Made by a program: the position numbers and the translations under genes
Notes under the pieces: generated by a model
Databases searched by the model: none
What the model was told of the DNA's origin: nothing
The model's input: only the letters and a program-made list of their open reading frames with translations
Shown: positions 55,500 through 64,000 of the stretch, in pieces
How positions within the stretch are numbered: position 1 is the first letter of the stretch
How the letters are laid out: every line of letters starts with the position of its first letter
Origin: Parvularcula oceani
Lineage (GTDB): Bacteria > Pseudomonadota > Alphaproteobacteria > Caulobacterales > Parvularculaceae
Assembly (NCBI RefSeq): GCF_000733125.1
Contig: NZ_JPHU01000003.1
Span: 1 to 64,000 of the forward strand
Reading direction: 5' to 3'
Length of the DNA stretch: 64,000 bases

Positions 55500-55527
55500 C
55501 TTATAAACCCGCGCCCGCCCGCGTCAA
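55500..55527 (-). promoter_or_regulatory. Sigma-70 promoter of the alpha operon (rpsM)
   Basis: On the minus strand TTGACG (55522-55527) is followed after 16 bases by TATAAG (55500-55505). This is one of the best promoter matches in the window. It gives a leader of about 95 bases before rpsM, and lies in the 156-base gap between adk and rpsM. Confidence 0.7.
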
Positions 55528-55554
55528 CAGGCCTGCGAATGTGATCCGCAGCCT

Positions 55555-56139
55555 TCAGCATTCATCGAGGATGCGATCGATGTCGGCGCTCACGGCCTCC
55601 ACCGGCTGCATGCCGTCGATCTTCTTCAACACGCCCTTCGCCTCGTAGAAGGGCACGAGCGGCGCGGTCTGTTCCTGATAGACGCCGAGCCGCTTCTGGA
55701 ACGTCTCGACATTGTCGTCCGACCGGACCTCGTCGCCCCGCGCCTTGGCTTCGCTGATTCGGCTGTTGAGCCGATCCACGAGCGCCCCCTCGTCCACGAC
55801 GAGTTCGAGCACGCAGCTGATGTCCCGCCCCTTGCCGGCGAGAATCCTGTCTAGCATGTGCGCCTGCTCGATCGTCCTCGGGAACCCGTCCAGCAGGAAG
55901 CCGCTCTCGCAGTCCGACATGTCGATCCGCTCGGAGACGATGCCGGCCACGATCTCGTCGGAGACGAGGTCCCCGCGATCGATGATGGCCTTCGCCTGCC
56001 TGCCGACATCGGAGCCCGCAGCGATCGCCGCTCTCAGCATGTCGCCGGTGGAAAGCTGGGGAATGTCCCGCTTCGCCGAGATATACGCCGCCTGCGTGCC
56101 CTTGCCCGCGCCCGGCGGCCCCAGAAAGACAACGATCAT
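55555..56139 (-). CDS. adk: Adenylate kinase
   Basis: This 194-residue short-form enzyme converts ATP and AMP to two ADP. P-loop FLGPPGAGKGTQAAYI is at about 5-20, the AMP-site GDMLRAAIAAGSDVG at 37-51 and FLLDGFPRTIEQA at about 81-93. The lid is the short type without zinc cysteines. It overlaps the secY stop by four bases (ATGA). Confidence 0.97.
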   Translation of the reverse strand: MIVVFLGPPGAGKGTQAAYISAKRDIPQLSTGDMLRAAIAAGSDVGRQAKAIIDRGDLVSDEIVAGIVSERIDMSDCESGFLLDGFPRTIEQAHMLDRILAGKGRDISCVLELVVDEGALVDRLNSRISEAKARGDEVRSDDNVETFQKRLGVYQEQTAPLVPFYEAKGVLKKIDGMQPVEAVSADIDRILDEC

Positions 56140-57485
56140 CGGCGGGCACCCCTCAGTTTCGACTTCTTGATCAGCGATTCGTATTGCTGGGCCAGAAGAT
56201 GACCCTGGATCTGCTGCACCGTATCAAGCGTCACCGTCACGACGATCAGCAGCGACGTGCCGCCGAGATAGACCGGAATCGCCGAGTAGTTCATCCGGAG
56301 GAACTCCGGCATCAGGCAGACGAAGGCGAGATAGGCAGCCCCGATCACCGTGATCCGGGTGAGGACGTAGTCGATATATTCCGCCGTCCGCGCGCCGGGA
56401 CGATAGCCCTGGATGTAGCCGCCATACTTCTTGAGGTTGTCGGCCGTGTCTTCGGGATTGAACACGATCGAGGTGTAGAGGAAGCAGAAGAACACGATCC
56501 CCGCCCCGTAGATCAGGATATAGGCCCAGGAGCCCGGCCCGATCGATCCGGTCAGGTTCTGCAGCCAGATCGGCGCGTCATTGCCGATCGCGCTCGCCGC
56601 CGTCGCCGGCAGGAACAGGAGCGAGCTCGCGAAGATCGGCGGAATGACGCCGGACGTGTTCAGCTTGAGCGGCAGGTGGGACTTCTCGCCCTGCGTCATC
56701 CGGTTGCCCTGCTGGCGACGCGGATACTGCACTAGAAGTCGGCGCTGCGCCCGTTCCATGAAGACCACGAAGGCGATCAGGCTGATCGCGATCAGGATCA
56801 CCGCCACGACGATCACCGGGGGCAGAGCGCCCGAGCGGCCGGACGCGAAAAGGCCCGCCGCGGCCCGCGGCAGCTCCGCGATGATACCGGCGAAGATGAT
56901 CAGGCTGATGCCGTTGCCGATGCCCCGCGCCGTGATCTGCTCACCGAGCCAGACCAGGAACATAACGCCGCCGAGGAGCGTGATCGTCGTCGTCACGAGG
57001 AACACGGTCCCCGCCTCGCCAACGATCGGCACGCCGGAAGGGCTGGTCTGCCCGGCCACGGTCGTCGCGATGAAGAAGCCCTGCACCAGCGCGAGCACCA
57101 CCGTCAGATAGCGCGTATACTGGTTGATCTGCCGCCGGCCGCTCTCGCCCTCTTTCTTGACGGCTTCCAGCGAGGGAATGATCGCCGCCATCATCTGCAT
57201 GATGATGGACGCCGAAATATACGGCATGATGTTGAGCGCGAAGATCGCCATGCGCTCCGTCGCGCCGCCGGAGAACAGGTTGAACGTGCCGAGAAGGCCG
57301 CCCGTCTGCGTCTGGAAGAGTTCGGAGAAGGCGCCGGGATTGACGCCCGGGATCGGAATGAACGTCCCGATCCGATAGACGATCAACGCGCCCAGGGTGA
57401 AGAGGAGCCGCTTCTTGAGCTCTTCCGCCCTGGCGAACGACCCGAATGAAAGGTTGGAAGCGAACTGCTCGGCAGCTGAGGTCAT
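56136..57485 (-). CDS. secY: Preprotein translocase subunit SecY
   Basis: This 449-residue ten-helix channel protein contains GTFIPIPGVNPGAFSELF with the plug region. The conserved loop KYGGYIQGYRPGARTAEYID is also present, as is the final VTVTLDTVQQIQGHLLAQQY. It forms the SecYEG export channel. It lies within the spc operon between rplO and adk. Confidence 0.98.
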   Translation of the reverse strand: MTSAAEQFASNLSFGSFARAEELKKRLLFTLGALIVYRIGTFIPIPGVNPGAFSELFQTQTGGLLGTFNLFSGGATERMAIFALNIMPYISASIIMQMMAAIIPSLEAVKKEGESGRRQINQYTRYLTVVLALVQGFFIATTVAGQTSPSGVPIVGEAGTVFLVTTTITLLGGVMFLVWLGEQITARGIGNGISLIIFAGIIAELPRAAAGLFASGRSGALPPVIVVAVILIAISLIAFVVFMERAQRRLLVQYPRRQQGNRMTQGEKSHLPLKLNTSGVIPPIFASSLLFLPATAASAIGNDAPIWLQNLTGSIGPGSWAYILIYGAGIVFFCFLYTSIVFNPEDTADNLKKYGGYIQGYRPGARTAEYIDYVLTRITVIGAAYLAFVCLMPEFLRMNYSAIPVYLGGTSLLIVVTVTLDTVQQIQGHLLAQQYESLIKKSKLRGARR

Positions 57486-57533
57486 GGGTGGACCCGTCTG
57501 TTAGAAGCGAGGGACTGCGGGCCAGTTGGACCC

Positions 57534-57565
57534 GCCGGGGCGCGGGCGCAACCCGCTGCCCCGGC
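57534..57565 (-). other. Strong hairpin in the rplO-secY spacer
   Basis: GCCGGGGC (57534-57541) pairs with GCCCCGGC (57558-57565), and inside it GCGGG pairs with CCCGC, leaving one bulged T and a five-base loop. The total is 13 pairs in the 90-base gap between rplO and secY. It has no T run. Confidence 0.55.
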
Positions 57566-57575
57566 TGACGAAGCG

Positions 57576-58067
57576 TTATGCTTTCGCCTTGTGCGGCCCG
57601 CGCAGGCGCTGACGCTTCTCCGTCCGCGTCATCGTCACCGATCCGCCGGCCTTCTCGATGGCCTCGCGCGCACCCTTGGTCGCGTAGGTCACCGTCACGT
57701 CCAGCTTCGCGTTCAGCTCGCCCGAGCCGAGCAGGCGCAGGCCGTCATGCTTGCGCCGGATCAGGCCAGCCTCGACCAGCCCGTCCTCGGTTACGCTCGA
57801 CTGACCGGCATCCGCCGCTTTTTGCAGCGTGTCGAGATTGATCTCAACGTAGTCCTTGGCGTTCGGCGCGTTGAAGCCGCGCTTGGGCAGACGCATGTGA
57901 AGCGGCATCTGGCCGCCCTCGAAGCCTTTGATCGCGACGCCGGAACGGGATTTCTGGCCCTTGACGCCACGGCCGCCGGTCTTGCCGCTGCCCGAACCGA
58001 TACCGCGTCCGACGCGTTTGCGGGGCTTGCGGGCACCGGGATTGTCACGAAGATCGTTGAGGCGCAT
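57576..58067 (-). CDS. rplO: 50S ribosomal protein L15
   Basis: This 163-residue L15 has the glycine-rich start [20 protein letters not shown], and [20 protein letters not shown]. The ATG at 58067 is preferred over one six bases earlier because AAAGGA then has proper spacing and the opening matches the family. It is separated from rpmD by an unusual 177-base spacer. Confidence 0.98.
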   Translation of the reverse strand: MRLNDLRDNPGARKPRKRVGRGIGSGSGKTGGRGVKGQKSRSGVAIKGFEGGQMPLHMRLPKRGFNAPNAKDYVEINLDTLQKAADAGQSSVTEDGLVEAGLIRRKHDGLRLLGSGELNAKLDVTVTYATKGAREAIEKAGGSVTMTRTEKRQRLRGPHKAKA

Positions 58068-58087
58068 GTCCATTCCTTTCGACTAGC

Positions 58088-58180
58088 GGCGGCCCGACCG
58101 GCCGCCTCGCCTGACTGCTGCCTGGTTTGAGGCAGCGACTAAGAAGGATCGGCCGCAGACGTTTTCGCCTCCGGCCGATC
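58088..58180 (-). other. Three consecutive hairpins in the rpmD-rplO spacer
   Basis: In the 183 bases between rpmD and rplO three stems occur. They are GGCGGCC/GGCCGCC (58088-58106), GCTGCCT/AGGCAGC (58117-58136) and GATCGGCCG/CGGCCGATC (58147-58180). None has a clear T run. No open frame is supported here. Such long spacers are uncommon inside the spc operon. Confidence 0.55.
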
Positions 58181-58250
58181 AGGATAGAAGATATTCGGTC
58201 TCTATGACGGCAGGAGCCCACCCAAGGCAAGCCCCTGCCCGATCGCCGGC

Positions 58251-58433
58251 TTACTCGCCGACGATTTCGACCATATGGGAGACCTTCCGGATCATGCCGC
58301 GGACCGAAGGCGTGTCCTCGAGCTCGCGCTCGCGGCCGATCTTGCCGAGGCCGAGCCCCTTCAGCGTCGCATGCTGATCCTTGGGGCGCCGGATCGGCGA
58401 ACCGGTCTGACGGACCTTGATTGTCTGAGCCAT
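58251..58433 (-). CDS. rpmD: 50S ribosomal protein L30
   Basis: This 60-residue L30 opens [20 protein letters not shown] and contains [20 protein letters not shown]. It is 12 bases downstream of rpsE and is followed by a structured spacer before rplO. Confidence 0.97.
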   Translation of the reverse strand: MAQTIKVRQTGSPIRRPKDQHATLKGLGLGKIGRERELEDTPSVRGMIRKVSHMVEIVGE

Positions 58434-58445
58434 CTCGATCCCTCC

Positions 58446-59042
58446 TTACGCCGCGTCCGCGGAGGTGGCATCCTGCTGGACGGCTGCCCGGCGATTGATG
58501 ATCTCCGACACTTTGAGACCGCGCTTGGCCGCGATGGCACGCGGGTTGGACTGGTTCTTCAGAGCGTCCACGGTCGCACGGACCATGTTGTACGGGTTCG
58601 AAGTGCCGACCGATTTGGCGACGACGTCCTGGACGCCCAGCATCTCGAACACGGCCCGCATCGGACCGCCGGCGATCACGCCGGTCCCGGGAGGCGCCGT
58701 GCGCAGCACCACGCGGCCAGCGCCGTGACGGCCTTGGGCATCGTGATGAAGCGTCCGGCCGTCGCGAAGCGGCACGCGGATCATGTTCCGCTTGGCTTCC
58801 TGAGCGGCCTTGCGGATCGCCTCGGGCACTTCGCGGGCCTTGCCCTTGCCGAAGCCGACACGGCCCTTCTGATCACCGACGACGACTAGCGCGGCGAAAC
58901 CGAAGTTCTTGCCGCCCTTGACCGTCTTGGACACGCGGTTGATCGCAACGAGACGATCCGAAAACTCGTCCCGCTCTTCCTCGCGCCGGCCGCCCCGGCG
59001 CCCGTCGCGGCCGCCGCGGCCGCCTCTGGGTTCTCTAGCCAT
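58446..59042 (-). CDS. rpsE: 30S ribosomal protein S5
   Basis: This 198-residue S5 has an Arg/Gly-rich N-terminal extension (~1-22). The conserved [20 protein letters not shown] and [20 protein letters not shown] follow, then the C-terminal [20 protein letters not shown]. It lies between rplR and rpmD. Confidence 0.99.
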   Translation of the reverse strand: MAREPRGGRGGRDGRRGGRREEERDEFSDRLVAINRVSKTVKGGKNFGFAALVVVGDQKGRVGFGKGKAREVPEAIRKAAQEAKRNMIRVPLRDGRTLHHDAQGRHGAGRVVLRTAPPGTGVIAGGPMRAVFEMLGVQDVVAKSVGTSNPYNMVRATVDALKNQSNPRAIAAKRGLKVSEIINRRAAVQQDATSADAA

Positions 59043-59053
59043 AGCTCAGCCCT

Positions 59054-59416
59054 TCAGAATTTGAGGCCGCCCTCGCGGGCAGCGTCCGCCAGGGCTTTCA
59101 CCCGGCCGTGATAGATGTAGCCGCCGCGATCGAAGACGACGTCCTCGACGCCCGCCTTCTTGGCGCGCTCCGCGAGGAGCTCACCGACCTTGGCCGCGGC
59201 TTCGAGACCGCCGCCGATCTTCTGCTCGCGCAGATCCTTCTCCAAAGAGGAGGCGGAGACCAGCGTGCGCCCGCCCTGGTCGTCGATGACCTGGGCGGAG
59301 ATGTTCTTGGCGGAACGGAAGACCGACAGACGGGCTTTGCCGTTCGACTTGCGCGCCAGCGCCGCACGGGTGCGGCCTGCGCGCAGTTTCTGTTTCTGGA
59401 TTCTGGTAAGAGGCAT
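59054..59416 (-). CDS. rplR: 50S ribosomal protein L18
   Basis: This 120-residue L18 binds 5S rRNA. It has [20 protein letters not shown] and ends [20 protein letters not shown] then EGGLKF. It is in the normal spc position between rplF and rpsE. Confidence 0.99.
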   Translation of the reverse strand: MPLTRIQKQKLRAGRTRAALARKSNGKARLSVFRSAKNISAQVIDDQGGRTLVSASSLEKDLREQKIGGGLEAAAKVGELLAERAKKAGVEDVVFDRGGYIYHGRVKALADAAREGGLKF

Positions 59417-59449
59417 ATCGATAACGCAATCGAAGAAAGACCTGAGGCC

Positions 59450-59983
59450 TTACTTCTTCTTGCCCTCCTTCCGGAAGATGTATTCGCCTTCGTACTTCAC
59501 GCCTTTGCCTTTGTAGGGTTCGGGCGGACGGAAGCCGCGAATCTTGGCTGCGGTCTGGCCGACGGCCTGCTTGTCGATACCGGTGATCTCGATCTCGGTC
59601 GGACGGCCGACCTTGATGTCGATGCCGGCGGGCGGCTCGAACTCGATGTCGTGGCTGTAGCCGAGCGCGAGGACGAGCGTCTTGCCCTTCATCTGCGCCC
59701 GATAGCCGACGCCGACCAGCTCGAGGCGGCGGGTGAAGCCGTTGGCCACGCCTTCGAAGACGTTCGAGACCATGGTGCGGGACATGCCCCACATGGACCG
59801 CGCCTCTTTCGACGAGTCCACGGGACGGATCTCCACGCCGCCATCGCCCATTTCGACGAGGCAGAGGTCGTTGACGACGAAATTCATTTCGCCCTTCGGC
59901 CCCTTGGCGGAGACGGCTTGGCCGTCGACACTCGCCGTGACGCCGGAGGGAACGGGAACGGGTCGTTTTCCGATGCGAGACAT
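59450..59983 (-). CDS. rplF: 50S ribosomal protein L6
   Basis: This 177-residue L6 opens [20 protein letters not shown]. It ends with the family signature [14 protein letters not shown]-like stretch [20 protein letters not shown] and KKK. The ATG at 59983 lies one base after the rpsH stop codon (TGATATG). Confidence 0.99.
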   Translation of the reverse strand: MSRIGKRPVPVPSGVTASVDGQAVSAKGPKGEMNFVVNDLCLVEMGDGGVEIRPVDSSKEARSMWGMSRTMVSNVFEGVANGFTRRLELVGVGYRAQMKGKTLVLALGYSHDIEFEPPAGIDIKVGRPTEIEITGIDKQAVGQTAAKIRGFRPPEPYKGKGVKYEGEYIFRKEGKKK

Positions 59984-59984
59984 A

Positions 59985-60383
59985 TCAATACACCTGGCAG
60001 AGGACTTCGCCGCCCACATTGTGTTCGCGCGCGGCCGCGTCGGACATGACACCCTTCGGCGTGGACAGGATCGAGATGCCCAGACCGTTGCGCACCGGCG
60101 AGATGTCACGAACCGAAGAGTAGACGCGGCGGCCCGGCTTGGACACGCGCTTCATCTTCGAGATGACCGGCTGGCCGTCGAAATATTTGAGTTCGATCTC
60201 GAACTCGCGCTTGTTGTTCGGATGCTCGAGCTTCGTGTAGCCGCGGATGTAACCCTCGGCCTCGAGCACGTCGAGCACGCGTCCACGCAGCTTGGAAGCG
60301 GGCGTGTTCGTCTTGCTCATGCCGCGCATCTGCGCGTTCCGGATACGGGTCAGCATATCGCCGACAGGATCGTTGATCGCCAT
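59985..60383 (-). CDS. rpsH: 30S ribosomal protein S8
   Basis: This 132-residue S8 opens [20 protein letters not shown], with [20 protein letters not shown] and the C-terminal [20 protein letters not shown]. It also acts as a translational repressor of the spc operon in well-studied bacteria; no such site was identified here. Confidence 0.99.
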   Translation of the reverse strand: MAINDPVGDMLTRIRNAQMRGMSKTNTPASKLRGRVLDVLEAEGYIRGYTKLEHPNNKREFEIELKYFDGQPVISKMKRVSKPGRRVYSSVRDISPVRNGLGISILSTPKGVMSDAAAREHNVGGEVLCQVY

Positions 60384-60396
60384 TCGACTGCTCCCC

Positions 60397-60702
60397 TTAC
60401 CAGCTCGATTTCACCAGGCCGGGGATGCGGCCGGTGGATCCGAGATCGCGCAGCGCGATCCGCGACATTTTCAGCTTGCGGTAGTAGCCGCGGGGCCGCC
60501 CGGTCACCAGGCAGCGGTTGCGGATGCGGGTCGGCGACGAGTTCCGGGGCAGTTCCGCCAGCTTCATCGCTGCCTTGAACTTGTCTTCCGGGCTCGCATC
60601 CTCGTCGCGCATGACCGCTTTGAGGGCACTCCGCTTGTTCTCGTAACGAGCCGCGAGCTTGCGCCGCTTCACGTCCCGTTCGATCATCGACTTCTTAGCC
60701 AT
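60397..60702 (-). CDS. rpsN: 30S ribosomal protein S14
   Basis: This 101-residue S14 is of the longer zinc-free type. It has [20 protein letters not shown] and [18 protein letters not shown], with no paired CxxC. It lies between rplE and rpsH. Confidence 0.99.
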   Translation of the reverse strand: MAKKSMIERDVKRRKLAARYENKRSALKAVMRDEDASPEDKFKAAMKLAELPRNSSPTRIRNRCLVTGRPRGYYRKLKMSRIALRDLGSTGRIPGLVKSSW

Positions 60703-60768
60703 ATCGTTTGTCGTCTCTCCTACGGCCGGTTTCCGGTCGCCCGGACCTGACCTTAGTTACCGGACCGC

Positions 60769-61341
60769 CTATTGGCGGAACGGGAAGTTGAACTCCTTGA
60801 GGAGCGCGCGCGCTTCCTCGTCGGTCTTGGCACTGGTCGTCACGATGATGTCCATCCCGCGCTGACCTTCGACCTTGTCGTAGTCGATCTCGGGGAACAC
60901 CGTGTGCTCCTTGAGGCCCATCGCGAAATTGCCGCGGCCATCGAAGCTCTTCGGATTCAAGCCGCGGAAGTCGCGGACGCGGGGCAGAGCGATCGTCACC
61001 AGACGGTCCAGGAACTCGTACATCCGGTCCTGGCGCAGCGTCACCTTGACCCCGAGCGCCATCTCCTCGCGGACCTTGAAGCCGGCAATCGACTTCTTGG
61101 CAGAGGTCACGACCGGCTTCTGACCGGCAATGGCCTGCATCTCCTCGAAGGCATTGTCGATGACTTTGCGATCGTTGACCGCATCGCCGACGCCCATGTT
61201 CAGGACGACCTTCTCGATCCGCGGGATCTGCATCTCATTGCCGTAGGAGAACTGCTCCCTCAGCTTGCCGCGGATTTCTTCCCGGTACTTCTTCCGCAGA
61301 CGCGGCGTGTAGCTCTCGGCTTCAGCAGCGGTCTCAGACAT
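60769..61341 (-). CDS. rplE: 50S ribosomal protein L5
   Basis: This 190-residue L5 contains [20 protein letters not shown] and [20 protein letters not shown]. The ATG at 61341 gives the [19 protein letters not shown] opening. It overlaps the rplX stop by eight bases. Confidence 0.99.
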   Translation of the reverse strand: MSETAAEAESYTPRLRKKYREEIRGKLREQFSYGNEMQIPRIEKVVLNMGVGDAVNDRKVIDNAFEEMQAIAGQKPVVTSAKKSIAGFKVREEMALGVKVTLRQDRMYEFLDRLVTIALPRVRDFRGLNPKSFDGRGNFAMGLKEHTVFPEIDYDKVEGQRGMDIIVTTSAKTDEEARALLKEFNFPFRQ

Positions 61342-61648
61342 CGATGACCTCCCCGGACCGTTTGGCGATCCGGACCTTCTTGCCGTCACGCATCTCGAAG
61401 CCCACGCGGGTCGGCTTGCCGTCCTTGGGGTCCTTCATCGCGACGTTGGAGATGTGGATGGACGCTTCGCGCTCGATGATGCCACCGGCGCTGGTCTGGC
61501 TCGGACGGGTGTGGCGCTTGATGCGGTTCACGCCCTGGACGATGCAGCGATCGTCCTTCGGCATGACCTTCAGGACCTGGCCCTCCTGACCGCGATCCTT
61601 GCCGGTGAGCACGATGACCGTGTCGCCCTTCTTGATCTTGGCAGCCAT
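61334..61648 (-). CDS. rplX: 50S ribosomal protein L24
   Basis: This 104-residue L24 has the KOW motif in [20 protein letters not shown] followed by [20 protein letters not shown]. It is directly after rplN and overlaps rplE. Confidence 0.99.
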   Translation of the reverse strand: MAAKIKKGDTVIVLTGKDRGQEGQVLKVMPKDDRCIVQGVNRIKRHTRPSQTSAGGIIEREASIHISNVAMKDPKDGKPTRVGFEMRDGKKVRIAKRSGEVIDV

Positions 61649-61650
61649 GG

Positions 61651-62019
61651 TTACAGCACCTCCGGCGCGAGGCTGACGATCTTCATGTGCTTGGCGCGGC
61701 GCAGTTCGCGCGTCACCGGGCCGAAGATCCGCGTGCCAACGGGTTCAGAGTTGTTGTTGATGAGCACGGCCGCATTTCCGTCGAAGCGGATGACCGACCC
61801 GTCACGGCGCTTGATGTCCTTGGCGGTGCGAACCACCACGGCCTTCATCACCTGGCCTTTTTTGACGCGGCCACGGGGCATGGCCTCCTTGACGGAGACG
61901 ACGATGATGTCGCCGACCGAAGCGTATTTCCGCTTCGCGCCGCCCAGCACCTTGATGCACTGGACCCGCTTCGCGCCGGAATTGTCCGCCACGTCCAGGT
62001 TCGTCTGCATCTGGATCAT
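61651..62019 (-). CDS. rplN: 50S ribosomal protein L14
   Basis: This 122-residue L14 opens [20 protein letters not shown] and contains [20 protein letters not shown] and [20 protein letters not shown]. Its stop is two bases before rplX. Confidence 0.99.
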   Translation of the reverse strand: MIQMQTNLDVADNSGAKRVQCIKVLGGAKRKYASVGDIIVVSVKEAMPRGRVKKGQVMKAVVVRTAKDIKRRDGSVIRFDGNAAVLINNNSEPVGTRIFGPVTRELRRAKHMKIVSLAPEVL

Positions 62020-62076
62020 GAATCCTCCTTGGCCCAGCCTCGGGCCCGGTTAGGGTGTTGCAGGGTGAGCGCCCTC

Positions 62077-62349
62077 TCAGGCGCTCGTCTTCTCGCCGTC
62101 CGCCGCCGCGGCAGCATCGGCGGCCGAGATGACCTCCCAACGCTTCAGCTTCGACTTCGGGGGGCATTCGCGGATTTGCACCACGTCGCCCGTCTTGAAC
62201 TGGTTGCCCTCATCATGGGCGTGATAACGCTTGGAGCGCCGCACGACCTTTTTGAGGAGCGGGTGGCTGTAGGCCCGATCGATCCGGACGACAACCGTCT
62301 TGTCGCCCTTATCGGAAATAACGGGGCCCTGCAGGATGCGTTTAGGCAT
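62077..62349 (-). CDS. rpsQ: 30S ribosomal protein S17
   Basis: This 90-residue S17 opens [20 protein letters not shown]. The conserved [20 protein letters not shown] and [15 protein letters not shown] are present, and an Ala-rich tail is added. It overlaps the rpmC stop by eight bases; the ATG at 62349 was chosen over a longer non-family opening. Confidence 0.99.
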   Translation of the reverse strand: MPKRILQGPVISDKGDKTVVVRIDRAYSHPLLKKVVRRSKRYHAHDEGNQFKTGDVVQIRECPPKSKLKRWEVISAADAAAAADGEKTSA

Positions 62350-62596
62350 CGGTCGGCTCCTGATTGGCTTCCGCCGCCGGCTTCGCCGGGGCGTCATTCG
62401 TTGACGTGGCGGGACGACGCTCGGTCATCACGGTCTTGATGCGGGCGATGTCCCGGCGGATCTCTTTGATCCGCGCCGTCTTCTCCAGCTGGCCGGACGC
62501 CTTCTGGAAACGCAGGTTGAACTGCTCCCGCTTGAGGTCCAGCAGGCGCGAGGACAGCTCGTCATCGCTCAGATCGCGCACTTCGGTCGCGTTCAT
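62342..62596 (-). CDS. rpmC: 50S ribosomal protein L29
   Basis: This 84-residue L29 has [20 protein letters not shown] and [18 protein letters not shown]. It is about 20 residues longer than usual because of a Pro/Ala/Glu-rich C-terminal tail. It starts three bases after the rplP stop. Confidence 0.98.
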   Translation of the reverse strand: MNATEVRDLSDDELSSRLLDLKREQFNLRFQKASGQLEKTARIKEIRRDIARIKTVMTERRPATSTNDAPAKPAAEANQEPTDA

Positions 62597-62599
62597 GGC

Positions 62600-63013
62600 T
62601 TACTCCCCGATCCGTTTGACGATGCGGGTCTTGATCGGCAGCTTCGCCGCGCCCAGCGCCAGCGCTTCGCGCGCCACCGTTTCGGGCACACCGTCGATCT
62701 CGAACATGACCCGGCCGGGTTTGACGCGGGCGGCCCAGTATTCGACCGAACCCTTGCCCTTGCCCATCCGGACTTCCGTCGGCTTCTTGGTGACCGGCAC
62801 ATCCGGGAAGATCCGGATCCACACGCGCCCTGCCCGCTTCATGTGCCGGGTGATGGCACGGCGGGTCGCTTCGATCTGCCGAGCGGTGACCCGCTCGGGC
62901 TCAACGGCCTTCAGGCCGTAGGTGCCGAAGTTCAGCTCGGTCCCGCCTTTGGCGAGTCCCTTGATCCGGCCCTTGTGCTGCTTGCGGAACTTGGTCCGCT
63001 TCGGTTGCATCAT
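62600..63013 (-). CDS. rplP: 50S ribosomal protein L16
   Basis: This 137-residue L16 opens [20 protein letters not shown] and has [20 protein letters not shown] and [20 protein letters not shown]. It lies between rpsC and rpmC. Confidence 0.99.
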   Translation of the reverse strand: MMQPKRTKFRKQHKGRIKGLAKGGTELNFGTYGLKAVEPERVTARQIEATRRAITRHMKRAGRVWIRIFPDVPVTKKPTEVRMGKGKGSVEYWAARVKPGRVMFEIDGVPETVAREALALGAAKLPIKTRIVKRIGE

Positions 63014-63025
63014 GGCTCGTAACCC

Positions 63026-63748
63026 TTACGCGTTCTCGCGGCGCGGACGGCGCTCGCGGCCGGCCTGCGGGGCGCCGGTCTGGTTCTCCATCAAGCGCCG
63101 CTCATGGGCCATCGGATCGTGCTCCAGGATCTCGCCCTTGAAGACCCAGACCTTGATGCCGATCGCGCCATAGGTCGTGCGCGCCGTCGCCGTTCCGTAA
63201 TCGATGTCCGCACGCAGCGTGTGAAGCGGCACGCGGCCCTCGCGATACCATTCCATCCGCGCGATTTCCGCGCCGCCGAGGCGGCCCGAGCAGTTCACGC
63301 GGATGCCGAGCGCACCCATACGCATCGCCGTCTGCATCGCCCGCTTCATCGCGCGGCGGAACGAGGCCCGGCGCTCGAGCTGCTGAGCGATATTCTCGGC
63401 GACGAGCGTCGCATCGGTTTCCGGCTTGCGGATCTCGACGATGTTCAGAACCGTCTCGGACGACGACATCTCGGACAGCTTCTGACGAAGCTTTTCGATG
63501 TCGGCGCCCTTCTTGCCGATCACCACGCCCGGACGGGCCGTGTAAATCGTGACGCGGCACTTCTTGTGCGGACGCTCGATGACGATCTTGCTGACGCCGG
63601 CATTCTTGAGCTTCTGCAGCAGGTAGTCGCGGATCTTGAGATCCTCGTGCAGCAGGTCGCCATACGCCTTCTTGTCGGCATACCAGCGGCTGTCCCAAGT
63701 CCGGTTGATCCCCAAACGGAGACCGATCGGGTTGACCTTCTGACCCAT
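63026..63748 (-). CDS. rpsC: 30S ribosomal protein S3
   Basis: This 240-residue S3 opens [20 protein letters not shown]. It has the KH motif in [20 protein letters not shown], and [20 protein letters not shown] in the C-terminal domain. An Arg-rich tail ends the protein. It overlaps the rplV stop by one base. Confidence 0.99.
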   Translation of the reverse strand: MGQKVNPIGLRLGINRTWDSRWYADKKAYGDLLHEDLKIRDYLLQKLKNAGVSKIVIERPHKKCRVTIYTARPGVVIGKKGADIEKLRQKLSEMSSSETVLNIVEIRKPETDATLVAENIAQQLERRASFRRAMKRAMQTAMRMGALGIRVNCSGRLGGAEIARMEWYREGRVPLHTLRADIDYGTATARTTYGAIGIKVWVFKGEILEHDPMAHERRLMENQTGAPQAGRERRPRRENA

Positions 63749-64000
63749 TATGCGGCCTCCTCTTGTTCGCGCACCACGATGGTGATCTCGGCGAACGGCT
63801 TCAGGATCTTGCCCATCCGCCCGCGCGCACGCGGCTTGTAGCGCTTCATGACCAGGTTCTTGCCGACAAAGGCCTGGTCGACGACCAGGCTGTCAATGTC
63901 GAGATCATGATTGTTCTCAGCGTTCGCAATGGCGCTTTCGAGCACTTTCTTGACGTCGCGCGCGATCCGCTTGCGGCTGAACTCGAGCTCGTTGAGCGCG
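63748..64000 (-). CDS. rplV: 50S ribosomal protein L22 (5-prime end beyond window)
   Basis: This is the C-terminal part of L22: reading from the window edge gives [20 protein letters not shown], then [20 protein letters not shown] and the conserved [20 protein letters not shown]. The start lies past base 64000. An internal ATG at 63945 is not the real start. Confidence 0.97.
   Translation of the reverse strand, partial: ALNELEFSRKRIARDVKKVLESAIANAENNHDLDIDSLVVDQAFVGKNLVMKRYKPRARGRMGKILKPFAEITIVVREQEEAA

Overview
The window looks like core chromosome from a high-GC alphaproteobacterium. The evidence is an alpha-type SspB, a cobaltochelatase CobT, an F1-only ATP synthase operon (atpHAGDC without F0 genes), an HWE histidine kinase, promoters matching the alphaproteobacterial stress sigma factor EcfG, and a tRNA-His that lacks the usual G-1:C73 pair. 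That tRNA trait points to the clade containing Rhizobiales, Rhodobacterales, Caulobacterales and Parvularculales; I cannot name a genus. No rRNA, CRISPR array, insertion sequence or prophage was seen.

Layout. 1-2000: gene-poor, with GC-rich palindromes around a GIY-YIG nuclease gene and an orphan gene that looks frameshifted. 2-9.6 kb: a flavin oxidoreductase and trehalose-synthase-like pair, an AI-2E family transporter, cobT with a secreted esterase-like gene, and on the other strand rpmB with a membrane protein gene. 10-19.5 kb: an RpfF-like crotonase, an NlpD/DipM-like protein, RNase R, carA, yqeY, envelope proteins and a carboxylesterase. 19.5-32.3 kb: a stress-flavoured region with an HWE kinase and FATGUY-like receiver, tRNA-His, an M48 lipoprotein, DUF2254 with topoisomerase IB, YihY/BrkB, an SDR, DUF465 proteins, a cyclophilin, infA-maf-rng-yacG, TerC and dodecin. 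32.5-43 kb: atpHAGDC, then ybgC-ruvBAC, a Sel1 protein, thiE and coq4. 43-53 kb: hflKC, mrp, sspB, metG, an outer-membrane pair, rarA and a DegP-type protease. 53-64 kb: the alpha, spc and S10 ribosomal protein genes on the minus strand, from rplQ to a partial rplV at the window edge.

How the parts fit. The most interesting signal is a dispersed general-stress-response module. Three exact matches to GGAAC-N17-CGTT lie just upstream of DUF2254-topoisomerase IB, yihY and terC(-dodecin), and a near match precedes the oxidoreductase/trehalose-synthase pair. A kinase and single-domain receiver of the classes that feed this response lie in the same region. Other points of interest are an RpfF-type fatty-acid signal synthase candidate, a GIY-YIG nuclease flanked by repeated palindromes, an SDR whose catalytic Tyr and Lys are replaced, and strong hairpins in spacers inside the ATP synthase and ribosomal operons. 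All functions are inferred by reading the sequence; no database search was run.
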